Below, piece after piece: positions 17,632 to 28,052 of a DNA stretch of 64,000 nucleotides. The position numbers and the translations under genes are program-made. The notes below the pieces were generated by a model. It saw only the letters and a program-made list of their open reading frames with translations. It searched no databases and was not told the DNA's origin. Source of the DNA: Methylomonas methanica MC09 (GTDB lineage: Bacteria > Pseudomonadota > Gammaproteobacteria > Methylococcales > Methylomonadaceae). Each line of letters opens with the position of its first letter. The first letter of the stretch is position 1. The DNA lies in the NCBI RefSeq assembly GCF_000214665.1, contig NC_015572.1, positions 3,472,001 to 3,536,000 on the forward strand, in the 5' to 3' direction.

Positions 17632-18297
17632 TCACTTTGGAAGTGTGATCAACGACGCCAGATAGGCAAAATCGGCACGCGGCAAGTGCGGTAATACGCC
17701 TAACAGAGGCGACCCGATACTCTGTTGCAAGAAATCCAGATTGGCTTGAAATTCCGGCATATCCTTGTCGATCCGCACTGCCAGCCAGCCGGCCAGTTCG
17801 CATCCGGATCGCTGAATGGCTTGATACGTCAATAGCGCGTGATTAATACAGCCCAAGCGCATCCCCACCACCAAAATGATCGGCAATTGCAGGGCAACAG
17901 CCAAATAGGCATTGTCCCAAGCCCTACATAAAGGCGAAAACCAGCCGCCCGCGCCTTCGACCAATACGCAATCGCCCTGAGTTGTTAAAAACTGGAAAGC
18001 ATTCAAGATGACAGCCAGTTTCACATCAGTGTCGCCACAGGCAATATGCGGCGACAAAGGCCGTGGAAAGGCATAGGGATTTACATCTTCATAATCCAAA
18101 GCGCTGGAGGCATAGCGCTGCAACAACACAGCATCCGAATTCCGCCAACCGCCCTGCATCCATTCGCAGCCGGCCGAAACAGGTTTCATGCCGTTGACCG
18201 ACAGCCCTTGCGCTTGCAAGGCTTGCATCAAAGCCACCGCACTCCAGGTTTTGCCGACATTGGTGTCCGTACCGGTAATAAAAAAACCGCCACTCAT
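17632..18297 (-). CDS. bioD: Dethiobiotin synthetase
   Basis: 221 residues, close to the family length. The P-loop GTDTNVGKT is at 8-16. The enzyme makes dethiobiotin from 7,8-diaminopelargonic acid, CO2 and ATP, the step before biotin synthase. It is the last gene of the bioBFHCD operon and its start overlaps the end of bioC by four bases. Confidence 0.95.
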   Translation of the reverse strand: MSGGFFITGTDTNVGKTWSAVALMQALQAQGLSVNGMKPVSAGCEWMQGGWRNSDAVLLQRYASSALDYEDVNPYAFPRPLSPHIACGDTDVKLAVILNAFQFLTTQGDCVLVEGAGGWFSPLCRAWDNAYLAVALQLPIILVVGMRLGCINHALLTYQAIQRSGCELAGWLAVRIDKDMPEFQANLDFLQQSIGSPLLGVLPHLPRADFAYLASLITLPK

Positions 18298-19085
18298 GTC
18301 GCCATTTCCGCCTGCACGAAAATAATTTCATAACTGGCAACGATACCGGCACCTTGCCGAGGATAATGATTAATCATCTGTTGCAGCTGCGTTTTGGTGG
18401 TTGGCCGGGGGTTACGCCGCCGGTTAACATTGTGCGCACCTATCCCTTTCAATTCCCGCATCAGACTTTCGACATCGGGATATTCAGACCGATACAGCAC
18501 GCTGGCTACATTAATTCCTTTAAAACCCGCCGTTTGCAAAAACAACTCGATTTGATCCTTGGTATGAAATTCATTGACGTGCGTATAGTCATCGACAGCC
18601 AACCAGGCCGCTTTCAATTCAGCCAATGTTTGCGGACCAAATGTGCTAAACACCAAACGCCCCCGCCTTTTCACCACCCGCTTAAAATCCAATAAAGCAG
18701 CCGATAAATCCTGCGCCCATTGCAAAGCCAGATTGGAATAAATACCATCGAGACTGCTATCGGCAAACGGCAACTTCTCCGCATCGCCGCATAGATACCC
18801 GGCGCGCATGGCCGGATAATTTAGGCGACTGGTGATCAGCATCGGCAGAGCAATATCCAGGGCCAGCAGTTGTTGCCCCGAAAAGTCCGCAGCCAATTGA
18901 TGGGTAAGAAAACCGGTGCCGCAGCCCAAATCCACTATGACCTCTTCCCCACCAGACAAGGGAAAGCGACGCAATAAATCCAGCCCGACTTGGCGTTGCA
19001 GCGAGGCAAGCCTGTCGTAACCGGCCGCCGCCGCCGCAAACGAGCGCTTGACCCTGTGTTTATCCAGCAGGATGTCAGCGGTCAT
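18294..19085 (-). CDS. bioC: Malonyl-ACP O-methyltransferase BioC
   Basis: 263-residue SAM-dependent methyltransferase with motif I VDLGCGTGFLT. BioC methylates malonyl-ACP to disguise it for pimeloyl synthesis by the fatty-acid machinery. It overlaps bioH and bioD by four bases each, so translation is coupled. The presence of both bioC and bioH shows the standard E. coli type pimelate route. Confidence 0.94.
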   Translation of the reverse strand: MTADILLDKHRVKRSFAAAAAGYDRLASLQRQVGLDLLRRFPLSGGEEVIVDLGCGTGFLTHQLAADFSGQQLLALDIALPMLITSRLNYPAMRAGYLCGDAEKLPFADSSLDGIYSNLALQWAQDLSAALLDFKRVVKRRGRLVFSTFGPQTLAELKAAWLAVDDYTHVNEFHTKDQIELFLQTAGFKGINVASVLYRSEYPDVESLMRELKGIGAHNVNRRRNPRPTTKTQLQQMINHYPRQGAGIVASYEIIFVQAEMAT

Positions 19086-19843
19086 AGCACATGCGATAGG
19101 GCAGTGAGCAACTGTTGCGGATGCGACAGAAACGGCGCATGGCCGGCCGCTGCCAAAACATGCACATTCACACCCGCATTCAACTCACGCACGGCGTCGC
19201 CGCAACTCAAGGGAATCAAGGTGTCTTTCTCACCCAGTATCAAACTGGTTGGCAGCGGGTTATTCCGAATGAATGCTCTTAAGTCGCTGGATTTCAAAAC
19301 ATCCAGCCCCGCCTGCAGTACCGCGACGGGCGGAGGCGGACATTCCTGCAGGGCCTGTTTCAAGGATTGCAGCAAGGCCTTGCCGTGCGCTAAACCGTTG
19401 ACTTGTAACGCCAGAAACCGCGTCAGAGTCTGCTGCACATCGGTCTTTAGCAACTCAACAAACCCATCCAGTGTCTGACTTTTTACCCCCGGCCACTCTT
19501 CGGTTTGCACGAAACGCGGATTCCCTGCCAACACGACTAAATGACGGATGCGTTGCGGAGCCTGTTCGGCCATCGCCATTGCCACGGTCGCCCCTAAAGA
19601 CCAACCCAATACCGAAAACTGTTGCACAGGAATCGCTTGCAATACGGTTTTGGCAATAGTTTCCAAATCGAACGGTTCGAGAACCTCGCTACGACCATGA
19701 CCCGGTAAATCCACGCAAATCACTTGATAAACTTCGGCCAGCTGGCGGGCGAAATCCCGCCAAATCCCGGTATGCATGGCCCAACCGTGTATCATCACCA
19801 ACGGCTGCCCCTGCCCGTAAATCTCGGTATGAATATGGGTCAC
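19082..19843 (-). CDS. bioH: Pimeloyl-ACP methyl ester esterase BioH
   Basis: 253-residue alpha/beta hydrolase with the nucleophile elbow GWSLGA and N-terminal HGWAMHTGIW, which match BioH. It removes the methyl group from pimeloyl-ACP methyl ester to end chain extension. Here the gene lies within the bio operon between bioF and bioC, whereas in E. coli it is unlinked. Confidence 0.94.
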   Translation of the reverse strand: MTHIHTEIYGQGQPLVMIHGWAMHTGIWRDFARQLAEVYQVICVDLPGHGRSEVLEPFDLETIAKTVLQAIPVQQFSVLGWSLGATVAMAMAEQAPQRIRHLVVLAGNPRFVQTEEWPGVKSQTLDGFVELLKTDVQQTLTRFLALQVNGLAHGKALLQSLKQALQECPPPPVAVLQAGLDVLKSSDLRAFIRNNPLPTSLILGEKDTLIPLSCGDAVRELNAGVNVHVLAAAGHAPFLSHPQQLLTALSHVL

Positions 19844-21003
19844 GCCATCACCTTGCCCAGCGCTTCCAACAAGGCATCGACATGCTGCATGTCATGTTCC
19901 GCGGAAAAAGTCACCCGAAGTCTGGCGGTTCCGGACGGCACGGTCGGCGGCCGAATGGCGGACACCCAAAAGCCTTGCCGCATCAAGGCCTGACTGACGG
20001 ACACGGCCTGCCGGCTGTCGCCTACCAATACAGGTTGAATCGCCGTGAAAGAATTCATCAGTTGCAAACCTTGCTGTTGTGCGCCGGCTCTAAACCGCGC
20101 GATCAAGGATTGTAATTTTTCCCGCCGCCAGGTTTCGGTTTGCAGCAAGCGCAAACTAATTCGCGTCGCTTCCGCAACCGCGGCCGGCAACGCGGTGGTA
20201 AACACATAACTTCTGGCTTTTTGGATCAAGATCTCGATCAAATCATCGGAACCGGCCACAAACGCGCCAAAAGTGCCGAATGCTTTGCCGAGCGTGCCCA
20301 TCAAAATCGGCACCTCGTCGACTGCCAAACCGAAGTGTTCGACGATGCCGCCGCCCTTATGACCCAGCACCCCGAAACCGTGGGCATCATCAATCAATAA
20401 TCCGGCTTGATGCTGCTGCGCCAATTTCGCCAAAGCCGGCAAATCGGCCAGATCACCGTCCATGCTGAACACCCCGTCGCTAACGATCAACGTCCTTTGC
20501 GTATGCGCAAGCAATTGCGCTTGTAAATCCAGGCTATCGAGATGCCGGAAACGCTTGAATTGCGCGCGCGACAGCAACCCGCCGTCCAACAGCGATGCGT
20601 GGTTAAGCCTATCCTCAAGCACGCTATCATTGCGCCCGACCAATGCCGATATCACCCCCAAATTGGCCATATACCCGGTGGAAAACAACAAAGCGCGGGC
20701 ACGGCCGGTAAACGCCGCCAGCTCCTCTTCCAAGGCATGATGAGCGCTGCTGTGCCCGCAAATCAGATGCGCGGAACCGCTTCCGACGCCATATCGATCG
20801 GCCGCCTGTTTAAAACCGGCCACCACCTCGGGATGATTGGCCAAGCCCAAATAATCGTTGCTGCAAAAATTAACGACTTGCCTGCCGTCGACCTGCAGCA
20901 AAATGCCTTGCGGCCCATCGATAACGCGCCGCTGCCGATACAGGCCCTGTTGGTTTAGCTGAGTCAGCTGATCGGCAAAATCGTAAAAACCCGTACTCAT
21001 CAA
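19840..21003 (-). CDS. bioF: 8-amino-7-oxononanoate synthase
   Basis: 387-residue PLP enzyme of the alpha-oxoamine synthase family. The PLP lysine is in [10 protein letters not shown], with [10 protein letters not shown] and CSNDYLGLA also visible. It joins pimeloyl-ACP and alanine. It overlaps the ends of bioB and bioH by four bases. The bioA aminotransferase that should follow this step is not in the window. Confidence 0.95.
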   Translation of the reverse strand: MMSTGFYDFADQLTQLNQQGLYRQRRVIDGPQGILLQVDGRQVVNFCSNDYLGLANHPEVVAGFKQAADRYGVGSGSAHLICGHSSAHHALEEELAAFTGRARALLFSTGYMANLGVISALVGRNDSVLEDRLNHASLLDGGLLSRAQFKRFRHLDSLDLQAQLLAHTQRTLIVSDGVFSMDGDLADLPALAKLAQQHQAGLLIDDAHGFGVLGHKGGGIVEHFGLAVDEVPILMGTLGKAFGTFGAFVAGSDDLIEILIQKARSYVFTTALPAAVAEATRISLRLLQTETWRREKLQSLIARFRAGAQQQGLQLMNSFTAIQPVLVGDSRQAVSVSQALMRQGFWVSAIRPPTVPSGTARLRVTFSAEHDMQHVDALLEALGKVMA

Positions 21004-21989
21004 GCGTAACTGGAGCCGCCCATTCGCACACCCAAACGATCGAACAATTGCTTGTCGTGATTGGTCATCGGATTATCGGTGGTCAGCAGTTTGTCGCCGT
21101 AAAAAATAGAGTTGGCGCCCGCCAAAAAGCATAAGGCCTGCATTTCATCGCTCATCGCCTTACGCCCGGCCGACAGACGCACCCGCGATTGCGGCATCAG
21201 AATGCGCGCCACGGCAATCGTACGAACAAACGTTAAGGGGTCCAGACTTTCCGTGCCATGCAAAGGCGTACCCTCGACTTGCACCAGCATATTGATCGGT
21301 ACGCTTTCCGGATGTTTGGGCATTTTAGCAAGTTGCAGCAGCAATTTGGCCCGGTCGGTTTCCGTCTCGCCCATACCGACAATACCACCGCAACAGACAT
21401 TGATACCGGCATCGCGTACCCGCTCCAGAGTATCCAGCCTGTCTTGATAGGTACGAGTTGTGATGATCTCGGAATAATAGTCCTCGGAGGTATCCAGATT
21501 GTGGTTGTAATAATCCAGGCCGCCGTCCTTCAGAGCCTGGGTTTGTTTGTCGGTCAACATGCCCAGCGTGACGCAGGTCTCCATACCCAGCGCCTTGACG
21601 CCCTGCACCATTTCCACCACCCGCTCGATATCCCGATCCTTGGGGCTGCGCCAAGCCGCGCCCATGCAAAACCGCGACGCACCTTCCGCTTTGGCTTGTT
21701 GGGCGGCCTTTAATACCGCGTCGACCGGCATTAAGGCTTCCGGATTCAAATCAGAATCGTAACGCGCGCTTTGCGGACAATAACCGCAATCTTCCGAGCA
21801 GGATCCGGTCTTGATACTCAACAAACTGCTCACCTGAATCTCATTAGGATCGAAATACACCCGATGCACAGTTTGGGCCTTGAACAACAAATCGTTGAAC
21901 GGCATGAGCAACAGCGCTTCGACTTCGTCCAGTTGCCAATCATGGCGTAACGGCGCTTTTATTTGGATGGGTTCCGGCATAACAGACAT
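21000..21989 (-). CDS. bioB: Biotin synthase
   Basis: Radical SAM enzyme that inserts sulfur into dethiobiotin. The cluster motif CSEDCGYC supplies the [4Fe-4S] cysteines, and later conserved cysteines and RLSAGRKAM are present. The frame extends to a TTG at 22004, but that codon overlaps the GGAG that serves the ATG at 21989, so the latter is chosen, giving 329 residues. First gene of the bio operon; a divergent comF-like gene starts 69 bases away. Confidence 0.95.
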   Translation of the reverse strand: MSVMPEPIQIKAPLRHDWQLDEVEALLLMPFNDLLFKAQTVHRVYFDPNEIQVSSLLSIKTGSCSEDCGYCPQSARYDSDLNPEALMPVDAVLKAAQQAKAEGASRFCMGAAWRSPKDRDIERVVEMVQGVKALGMETCVTLGMLTDKQTQALKDGGLDYYNHNLDTSEDYYSEIITTRTYQDRLDTLERVRDAGINVCCGGIVGMGETETDRAKLLLQLAKMPKHPESVPINMLVQVEGTPLHGTESLDPLTFVRTIAVARILMPQSRVRLSAGRKAMSDEMQALCFLAGANSIFYGDKLLTTDNPMTNHDKQLFDRLGVRMGGSSYA

Positions 21990-22057
21990 TCTGGTAATCT
22001 CCAAGCAGTGCAGGCAAACAGCAAACGGACGCTTATCAACCTATTTATAAGAATCAT

Positions 22058-22756
22058 GTGAACAACTGGCTGAATATTATACAGAACAAATGCCTGCCAT
22101 CGCGCTGTATGTTTTGCGGACAGCCGGGTTTTAATGAGTTGGATTTGTGCCAAGCCTGCTTTAACGACCTGCCTAGAAATTACAATTGCTGTTATCGCTG
22201 CGCTGAACACTTTGAAACAGCCTTATTGTCCCCACAGCTGTGCGGCCGCTGTTTGAAAAAAACACCCAGCTTCGATGAAACTCACGCCCCTTTCCTGTAT
22301 AGCGACGCGCTACGATTTCTGATTACCCAGCTCAAATTTAATCGGCAATTCAAGCACGCCCGCTTGCTGGGAACGTTATTAGCCTGGCACTTGGCCGAAA
22401 ATGTGGAATTACCGGAATGTATTGTACCGGTACCGTTACATCGCAACCGATACCGGGAACGCGGCTTTAATCAATCCATAGAGATTGCCCGCCACTTGTC
22501 CGCGCAACTCTCACTGCCACTGGAATTAAACTACTGCGTTCGGACTCGGGATACAGCGCATCAAACCGGTTTACCGGCCAAGCAGCGCAACAAAAACATG
22601 CGGCACGCGTTCACAATAAGCCAAGCGCTGACGTATCGGCATATCGCGATTGTCGACGACGTAATGACTACGGGCGCAACCGTCGCGTCACTGGCATCCG
22701 CTTTAAAAAAACAGGGCGCCAACCGGGTTGATATTTGGGTCTGCGCCCGCGCTTGA
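22058..22756 (+). CDS. ComF-family phosphoribosyltransferase
   Basis: 232 residues. The N-terminal half carries four cysteine pairs typical of the double zinc ribbon (CMFC, CQAC, CYRC, CGRC). The C-terminal half is a phosphoribosyltransferase fold with the PRPP loop VDDVMTTGAT. ComF proteins are needed for DNA uptake in Gram-positives and are widespread beside bioB in gammaproteobacteria (GntX). The start is GTG; the upstream ATG is followed at once by a stop. Confidence 0.9.
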   Translation: MNNWLNIIQNKCLPSRCMFCGQPGFNELDLCQACFNDLPRNYNCCYRCAEHFETALLSPQLCGRCLKKTPSFDETHAPFLYSDALRFLITQLKFNRQFKHARLLGTLLAWHLAENVELPECIVPVPLHRNRYRERGFNQSIEIARHLSAQLSLPLELNYCVRTRDTAHQTGLPAKQRNKNMRHAFTISQALTYRHIAIVDDVMTTGATVASLASALKKQGANRVDIWVCARA

Positions 22757-22811
22757 TAGGATTTAAAGAAAATAGAGTACCGTCTGCAAGACCCAATACA
22801 AGAACGGCTTT

Positions 22812-23288
22812 TTAGCCTTGTTCCGTCTTGGCTTCATGCGGTTCTGCCGCAGTTTTTTGGGTCCGCCGCCGACCCTCTTTCAGTTTTATCGCCTGATCGG
22901 CGTCCACTTTGGTCACTTGTCCAGCCGCATGACCATCCAAGTCCACCCTGACGGCATCCTCTAGCAGGCATTCCCAATATCGCTTGCCCCAGCACCAAGT
23001 CTTAATAGCTGCCCGCAAATCGCGCTTATCGATACCCAGTTGTTCGGATCGCTCGAATATATCTTTATGTATGCCGATCTTTAAAGGCACTTTCGGTGCG
23101 GGATTCTTAGGGAACGCCAACGGAAAATTCTTTTGCAACTGACCGATAATCAGCACCACAGGATCGACTTTGGCTGTCTTCCTTGTTGTCGCGCCGCCCC
23201 CCTCCTTGAGTTGACGTTTTTTTTGTTTCTCAGCCGCAGCTTGCTGCGCCAATTCGTCCCTGAGTGACGCAAGTTGTTCAAAGCCCAT
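22812..23288 (-). CDS. ProQ/FinO-domain RNA chaperone
   Basis: 158-residue protein with a coiled basic N-terminus (about 1-40), a central FinO/ProQ domain (about 42-115, with the pattern NPLAF-like KNFPLAFP and PLKIGIHKDI) and a charged tail. These proteins bind structured RNA 3' ends and base-pairing regulators. It is a single unlinked gene. Which RNAs it binds cannot be said from sequence. Confidence 0.88.
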   Translation of the reverse strand: MGFEQLASLRDELAQQAAAEKQKKRQLKEGGGATTRKTAKVDPVVLIIGQLQKNFPLAFPKNPAPKVPLKIGIHKDIFERSEQLGIDKRDLRAAIKTWCWGKRYWECLLEDAVRVDLDGHAAGQVTKVDADQAIKLKEGRRRTQKTAAEPHEAKTEQG

Positions 23289-23411
23289 AAGTTATTCGCA
23301 TATTAAGTTCGAAAATAAGTAAACATGTTATTCGCCGTTTACCTCATTTATCAAGTTCTTAACAAATTAAAATAAACACACCTGGAATTTATCCAGCTGG
23401 CCGGCAAGCGG

Positions 23412-23807
23412 CTAAGTACCCATCACAAGCACGAAATTATTAGTTACCACCCAACTATAAAAGGTGTCGGCCCACGCCAACGTGGCGGTTCCCCAACGGC
23501 TTTTGATGGTATCCCTGCCTAGAAAAATATAGGCAATGGCGAAAAGTATGGCGAGCTTCAACAGTGTAATTGCCAGCCCCAGCCCCCATAACCCGGCAAA
23601 ATAGTTAAGCAGCGGATTGACTTCATCCACGGCGGCGAAACTCAATCCCAAGTAGGTTACCAAGCCATCGGCGATATGCAATAAACCAAAGAACACAATC
23701 AACAGTGCATTAACGACATGTTTTGGCTGGGCAAGCCAATATCGATTAGGCTCTAATAATCTGACTGCCGTAGCATTTACAATTTTACAGAAGCTGAAGG
23801 ATTGCAT
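23412..23807 (-). CDS. DUF5658-like small membrane protein
   Basis: 131 residues with three predicted membrane helices (about 33-55, 65-95 and 112-128). The pattern LHIADGLVTYLGL and EVNPLLN resembles DUF5658 proteins, a family without known function. AAGGAG precedes the ATG. No operon partner. The 300-base AT-rich gap upstream is shared with the divergent DUF5710 gene and probably holds both promoters. Confidence 0.65.
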   Translation of the reverse strand: MQSFSFCKIVNATAVRLLEPNRYWLAQPKHVVNALLIVFFGLLHIADGLVTYLGLSFAAVDEVNPLLNYFAGLWGLGLAITLLKLAILFAIAYIFLGRDTIKSRWGTATLAWADTFYSWVVTNNFVLVMGT

Positions 23808-24107
23808 GTCGTACTCCTTAAACGGGTAATACGCTACTGGATTGGGTTTAAAAAACTCAAACCATCAAAAACCTCATTACTTATGTCTTACTTAATGAGT
23901 GCAACTCAACTATAACTCTTTATATATGGTTTACAATACACAAAAACATGGATTATTTATTTCAATTAGGGAAACAAAATATAGTCCCTCCGTTCATTGC
24001 AAACCTATTAAGCCGACGGTAAATTGATCCAATTTACGCGGTAAAAGTAGCTATTTCCGGGCAATGCTTCACTGCACGATAAGAATTCATTATATTTCCA
24101 AAGCAAA

Positions 24108-24419
24108 ATGGCGAAATCGATAACTTATTTGAATGTTCCGTATGCGCAAAAAGATGCGGCTAAAGCTTTAGGAGCCCGCTGGGACGCCGCCAATAAAAAG
24201 TGGTATGTACCCATCGATAAGGACGTAGCCCCCTTTGCGCAATGGCTTTGCGACTTTGTTCCGCAGCAACCGGACGATTCCGTTACCCCGACGCAGCTGG
24301 CGCCCAAAGCCTCGCCGATTAAAAAAACCGCCTCGGCCACCGCGAATTCAGGCGTTTTCACCTTTCCGACGACCCCGGATTTTGTCCCTTATGCCGGCGA
24401 GGAGCCGCCTTGGGATTAA
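24108..24419 (+). CDS. DUF5710 domain protein
   Basis: 103 residues. The first ~45 match DUF5710: YLNVPYAQKDAAKALGARWD followed by KKWYVP. This small domain is common as an appendage on plasmid primases and other DNA-linked proteins; alone its job is unknown. The C-terminal half is proline-rich and low complexity. It is convergent with dctA. Confidence 0.75.
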   Translation: MAKSITYLNVPYAQKDAAKALGARWDAANKKWYVPIDKDVAPFAQWLCDFVPQQPDDSVTPTQLAPKASPIKKTASATANSGVFTFPTTPDFVPYAGEEPPWD

Positions 24420-24463
24420 TATGTCCAGACCGGACTTTGTTGCGCAGGCCGACTGATCCCGCC

Positions 24464-25750
24464 TTAACCCCTCAGTTCCGTTTGCATTTTGCTTCGGTCA
24501 AGCTCGCGTTCAGAGTGCGAAATCACAATGGTAGCCACCGCATTGCCGATCGTATTGGTTATGGCTCGCGCCTCGGACATGAAACGGTCTATACCCAAAA
24601 TCAGCGATAGCGCGGCCACCGGCACCGCCGGCACTACTGCCAAAGTTGCGGCCAAGGTGATGAATCCGGCCCCGGTTACGCCTGAGGCCCCTTTACTGGT
24701 CAACATCGCAACCAGCAACAACGTTAACTGTTGCGTTAATGTCAGTTCGATATTCAAAGCTTGAGCAATGAATAACGCCGCCATGGTCAAATAAATATTG
24801 GTGCCATCCAGATTGAACGAATACCCCGACGGCACCACCAGGCCGACCACCGAGCGCGAGCAACCCAAGTTTTCCAATTTATTCATCAATGGCACCAGCG
24901 CCGACTCGGACGAAGAGGTTCCCAATACCAGCAGTAATTCTTCCTTGATATAGCCCAGCAACTTAAAAATATTAAAGCCGGTCATGGCGGCTATACTGCC
25001 CAATATGCCCATTACAAACAGCCCGCAGGTCAGGTAAAAACAACCCATTAACGCGGCCAGCGGTTTCAGCGCCTCGACCCCGTACTTGCCAATGGTAAAT
25101 GCCATGGCCGCGCCTGCCCCTAAGGGCGCCAGTTTCATAATCACATTCATCATGGCGAAAAATATATGCGCGCATTCTTCGATGAATCTGTACACCACTT
25201 GCCCCGTGCCGCCCATTTGCTGCAAGGCAAAGCCGAACAATACCGCGACCAGCAGTACTTGCAGCAAATCACCCGACCCGGTAAAGGCATCGGTAAAGGT
25301 TTTAGGAATGATATGCAGCAAGAATTCCGCCGTGTTCCGATGCTGGGCCTGTTCGACATAGCCTGAAACGGCTTCAGCATCCAGCGTGGCCGGATCGACG
25401 TTAAACCCGCGCCCAGGCCGCAGCAGATTGGCGACCAATACACCCAAGGCCAGCGCAAAAGTTGACACCACTTCAAAATACAACAGCGCCTTGCCCCCCA
25501 CCCGGCCGGCTTTTTTCATATCGCCGGCTCCGGCAATGCCCAGCACCACGGTACAAAACACCACCGGCGCAATCAACATTTTGATCAAATTGATAAAACC
25601 GTCGCCGACCGGTTTCAACAAAACCGCATGCCCGGCGTCGAGATAACCCAAAATCCCGCCCGAAAAGATCGCCAGCAACACCCACAGATACAGATGGGAT
25701 TTGCGTACGGATAGCCCGGTTTCAGCTGCTTGCACCATGTCCGTTTGCAT
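24464..25750 (-). CDS. dctA: C4-dicarboxylate/cation symporter (DctA/GltP family)
   Basis: 428-residue secondary transporter of the DAACS family. Hallmarks are the serine-rich hairpin LGTSSSES, the helix with [12 protein letters not shown] and the [14 protein letters not shown] hairpin. DctA transports succinate, fumarate and malate with protons or sodium; dicarboxylate rather than glutamate specificity is inferred from overall similarity. A DUF1614 membrane gene lies 39 bases upstream on the same strand and may be co-transcribed. Confidence 0.9.
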   Translation of the reverse strand: MQTDMVQAAETGLSVRKSHLYLWVLLAIFSGGILGYLDAGHAVLLKPVGDGFINLIKMLIAPVVFCTVVLGIAGAGDMKKAGRVGGKALLYFEVVSTFALALGVLVANLLRPGRGFNVDPATLDAEAVSGYVEQAQHRNTAEFLLHIIPKTFTDAFTGSGDLLQVLLVAVLFGFALQQMGGTGQVVYRFIEECAHIFFAMMNVIMKLAPLGAGAAMAFTIGKYGVEALKPLAALMGCFYLTCGLFVMGILGSIAAMTGFNIFKLLGYIKEELLLVLGTSSSESALVPLMNKLENLGCSRSVVGLVVPSGYSFNLDGTNIYLTMAALFIAQALNIELTLTQQLTLLLVAMLTSKGASGVTGAGFITLAATLAVVPAVPVAALSLILGIDRFMSEARAITNTIGNAVATIVISHSERELDRSKMQTELRG

Positions 25751-25789
25751 ACGAAAACAATACCTAAGTCTCAGATCGACAACTAAACA

Positions 25790-26446
25790 TCAAGCTAACA
25801 GAGCGGCAATAATGCCTGTCAGAAAAATCCCGTCGAAGGTTCCGGCCCCGCCAATCGACGCCACCGGAACGCCAAGGCTACCGACACTTTTCAGATGCAA
25901 CACGTCAGCGCCTATCAGTACGCCCAATACCCCGCCGATATAAGCTAAATGCGCTGCGTGTGCCGGTTCGAGTATCAGAGCCAGCACAGCCGAAGTTAGC
26001 GGAGCAATGAATAGCGGCATGGCAATGCCGAGACCGAGAACCGGCCGGCTAAGGCGATAACTTATACCGGCTATGATCAGAATGGTAACACCCAGTACTA
26101 TCGGTTCAATCAACTGCAGCGAGATGAAATAGATGCACAAACCAACCGGAATCACACAACCGCCCACATTGACCGCGATAACGGTACAACCCTCCCTGGC
26201 GGGCTGAAATAATTCCCAAACCGGTTTTCTACCAGGCAGTGTGACCAGATGCCCGGTATTTTGGGTTCTTAACTTAAAAATGGGCAGATTAATGCCGCTG
26301 CCAAACAAAGTGCCGATCAATAGCGCCAGCGTGGCTTCCGGGGTCAAGCCGAGTTTGGCAAAAGCAATTTCAAAGAACTGCACCTGTATCATCACCACAA
26401 ATAACACGGACAACAGCAGAAACAGCATCAATGCAATGGCGGGCAT
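25790..26446 (-). CDS. DUF1614 membrane protein
   Basis: 218 residues with six to seven predicted helices and glycine-rich turns such as GTLFGSGINLPIF and ASIGGAGTFDGIFL, which identify the DUF1614 family. Function unknown; members look like small transporters or integral membrane enzymes. It precedes dctA on the same strand. Confidence 0.8.
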   Translation of the reverse strand: MPAIALMLFLLLSVLFVVMIQVQFFEIAFAKLGLTPEATLALLIGTLFGSGINLPIFKLRTQNTGHLVTLPGRKPVWELFQPAREGCTVIAVNVGGCVIPVGLCIYFISLQLIEPIVLGVTILIIAGISYRLSRPVLGLGIAMPLFIAPLTSAVLALILEPAHAAHLAYIGGVLGVLIGADVLHLKSVGSLGVPVASIGGAGTFDGIFLTGIIAALLA

Positions 26447-26640
26447 CGTTGGCTCCTGTTTTAAATTTGGAAAAAAGACTCAGCCATAGTTTATGCCAAG
26501 TAATCATTACTTCACCCGACTTAAAGCTGACCGGGAATATACAGACTTATTCTCCGCGGCTTTTTCACGGTTATGCCAAGAGATTTCCGCTGTGTTATTA
26601 GCCAAGCGGAAAAACTTTTAACCTAAAACAAGAATTAAAG

Positions 26641-26668
26641 TTGACAATCCCGCCAATAGGCCTAGAAT
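26641..26668 (+). promoter_or_regulatory. Sigma-70 promoter of the cold-shock gene with long leader
   Basis: TTGACA at 26641-26646 and TAGAAT at 26663-26668 are 16 bases apart. Transcription from about 26675 would give a leader of roughly 147 bases before the cold-shock ATG, similar to the long thermosensing leader of E. coli cspA. The remainder of the 375-base gap (26447-26640) shows no gene. Confidence 0.65.
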
Positions 26669-26821
26669 CAGCTGCAGCTAGAAAATATGATTTACCCTTG
26701 TTTACCGTTTCGATGTCTCGTCTGTAGCGCCTTCGTCCTGCTTTTCATTCAGTAATTTCCGCATTGTCCAGCTATACCGGCCTTACCCAAGGCTTTATCT
26801 TACTAATTTTTAAGGACTTAT

Positions 26822-27040
26822 ATGTCTACTACAATGACAACCGGCATCGTTAAATGGTTTAACGCCGACAAAGGCTTTGGTTTTATCGAACAAAAATCCG
26901 GCCCCGATGTTTTCGTACACTTTAAAAACATCCTGGCTACGGGCAACAGCTATAAAACGCTGGATGAAGGACAACAAGTCCAGTTTAAGCTTGGCCAAGG
27001 CCCTAAAGGCCCGCAAGCGGAAGACGTTTCCATCGTCTAA
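26822..27040 (+). CDS. CspA-family cold-shock protein
   Basis: 72-residue OB-fold protein with both RNA-binding motifs, KGFGFIE (RNP1) and VFVHF (RNP2). It binds single-stranded RNA and DNA and melts secondary structure. The length is typical. AAGGA precedes the ATG. A long leader and a strong -35/-10 pair upstream suggest post-transcriptional control, but whether this copy is cold-induced is unknown. Confidence 0.94.
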   Translation: MSTTMTTGIVKWFNADKGFGFIEQKSGPDVFVHFKNILATGNSYKTLDEGQQVQFKLGQGPKGPQAEDVSIV

Positions 27041-27050
27041 TATCGGATCA

Positions 27051-27076
27051 ATCACAGCCATCATAGTGGCTGTGAT
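27051..27076 (+). terminator. Hairpin after the cold-shock gene
   Basis: ATCACAGCCA and TGGCTGTGAT form a perfect 10-base stem with a 6-base loop, 11 bases after the stop. There is no clear T-run, so it may act as a 3' stabiliser or weak terminator. Confidence 0.5.
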
Positions 27077-27244
27077 TGACAATAGCATTGCCATCCGCAA
27101 CCTATTTAATTTGCTAGAACCCTCTTTGTCTTACCTGTCACGCTCAAAGCCGTTTTATTCAATGCGCCACAACGTGGTAACAGGGTACAGCGCGGCCTTT
27201 TTTTCATAAAGGCTTTTTTAACCACCACAACCTCAAACATAACC

Positions 27245-27361
27245 ATGCAAAAATTAATCGTAAAACCTCGCACCACACCGCCACCCCGTATCGGCTGGCA
27301 CTATGACACGTATTTTCAAGAGCAATTAGCCAAACTCAAAAAAACCAACTGCCCCCACTAA
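27245..27361 (+). CDS. Possible small basic protein (38 residues)
   Basis: ATG at 27245 opens a 38-codon frame beginning MQKLIVKPRTTPPPRIGWHY and ending in NCPH. Composition looks protein-like (basic start, proline-rich turn, aromatic cluster, helical tail), but there is no good ribosome binding site and I do not recognise it. Confidence 0.3.
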   Translation: MQKLIVKPRTTPPPRIGWHYDTYFQEQLAKLKKTNCPH

Positions 27362-27600
27362 GATTTGCTTTCGCGGCGTTAAGCCGGCATTAAGTTACTA
27401 TAATGACAATGCTATGCCATAGCCAAGATCGGCAAAGCTCATTGACTTGTAGCAGCGAAGCCCGGGAAAACCAGTGGCTCCAGAATAAAACACCGAACTT
27501 TAGAAAAAGTAAAAATACCTTGCCTTCACATACTGTTGTTAGGGCGATTTTCGGCATTTACCCGAGCAAGTAATTCCTAAAAAACTGGAGATCCAAACAC

Positions 27601-27927
27601 ATGAAAACATCACTGAAAATTCTAATTTTATCGGCTCTCTTCTCCATGAGTGCAGCCAGTCACGCCCAACAACCACCTATGGGTGACGGCAAGGGCATGG
27701 AACACAACATGGGCGCAATGGACCCCGCAAAAATGACTGAGCATCTCAAACAAAAACAAGAAAACCTGCTGACGATGCACGACTTATCCAATAAAATCCT
27801 GGCCGAAAAAGACCCGCAAAAAAAACAAGCGTTAAAGGATCAGCAACTGGAACTAATGAAAGTCCAGCATATGGAAATGATGTCCATGCATCACGGCAAA
27901 CCCATGGATCACAAGAAAATGCATTAA
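27601..27927 (+). CDS. Secreted Met/His-rich small protein
   Basis: 108 residues. A signal peptide ends near AASHAQQ (about residue 24). The mature part is rich in methionine and histidine, with GMEHNMGAM near its start and MEMMSMHHGKPMDHKKMH at the end. Such patterns bind copper in periplasmic proteins, so a role in copper or metal buffering is plausible but unproven. The central part is a charged amphipathic helix rich in K, Q and E. A terminator follows at 27958-27987. Function not recognised beyond this. Confidence 0.7.
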   Translation: MKTSLKILILSALFSMSAASHAQQPPMGDGKGMEHNMGAMDPAKMTEHLKQKQENLLTMHDLSNKILAEKDPQKKQALKDQQLELMKVQHMEMMSMHHGKPMDHKKMH

Positions 27928-27957
27928 CCCGGAGTCGATTTAACATCGCTCAGCGTG

Positions 27958-27987
27958 AAAAGGCCGGCTAATTACCGGCTTTTTTTG
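27958..27987 (+). terminator. Rho-independent terminator
   Basis: The stem GCCGG/CCGGC flanked by A and T runs, ending in seven T, 30 bases after the Met/His-rich gene. Confidence 0.8.
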
Positions 27988-28052
27988 TAATAGCTGTATC
28001 CAGGCGCCAAGAAACCTTAAAATCACCGTTTCAAAACAGCGTTTTTCACCCA

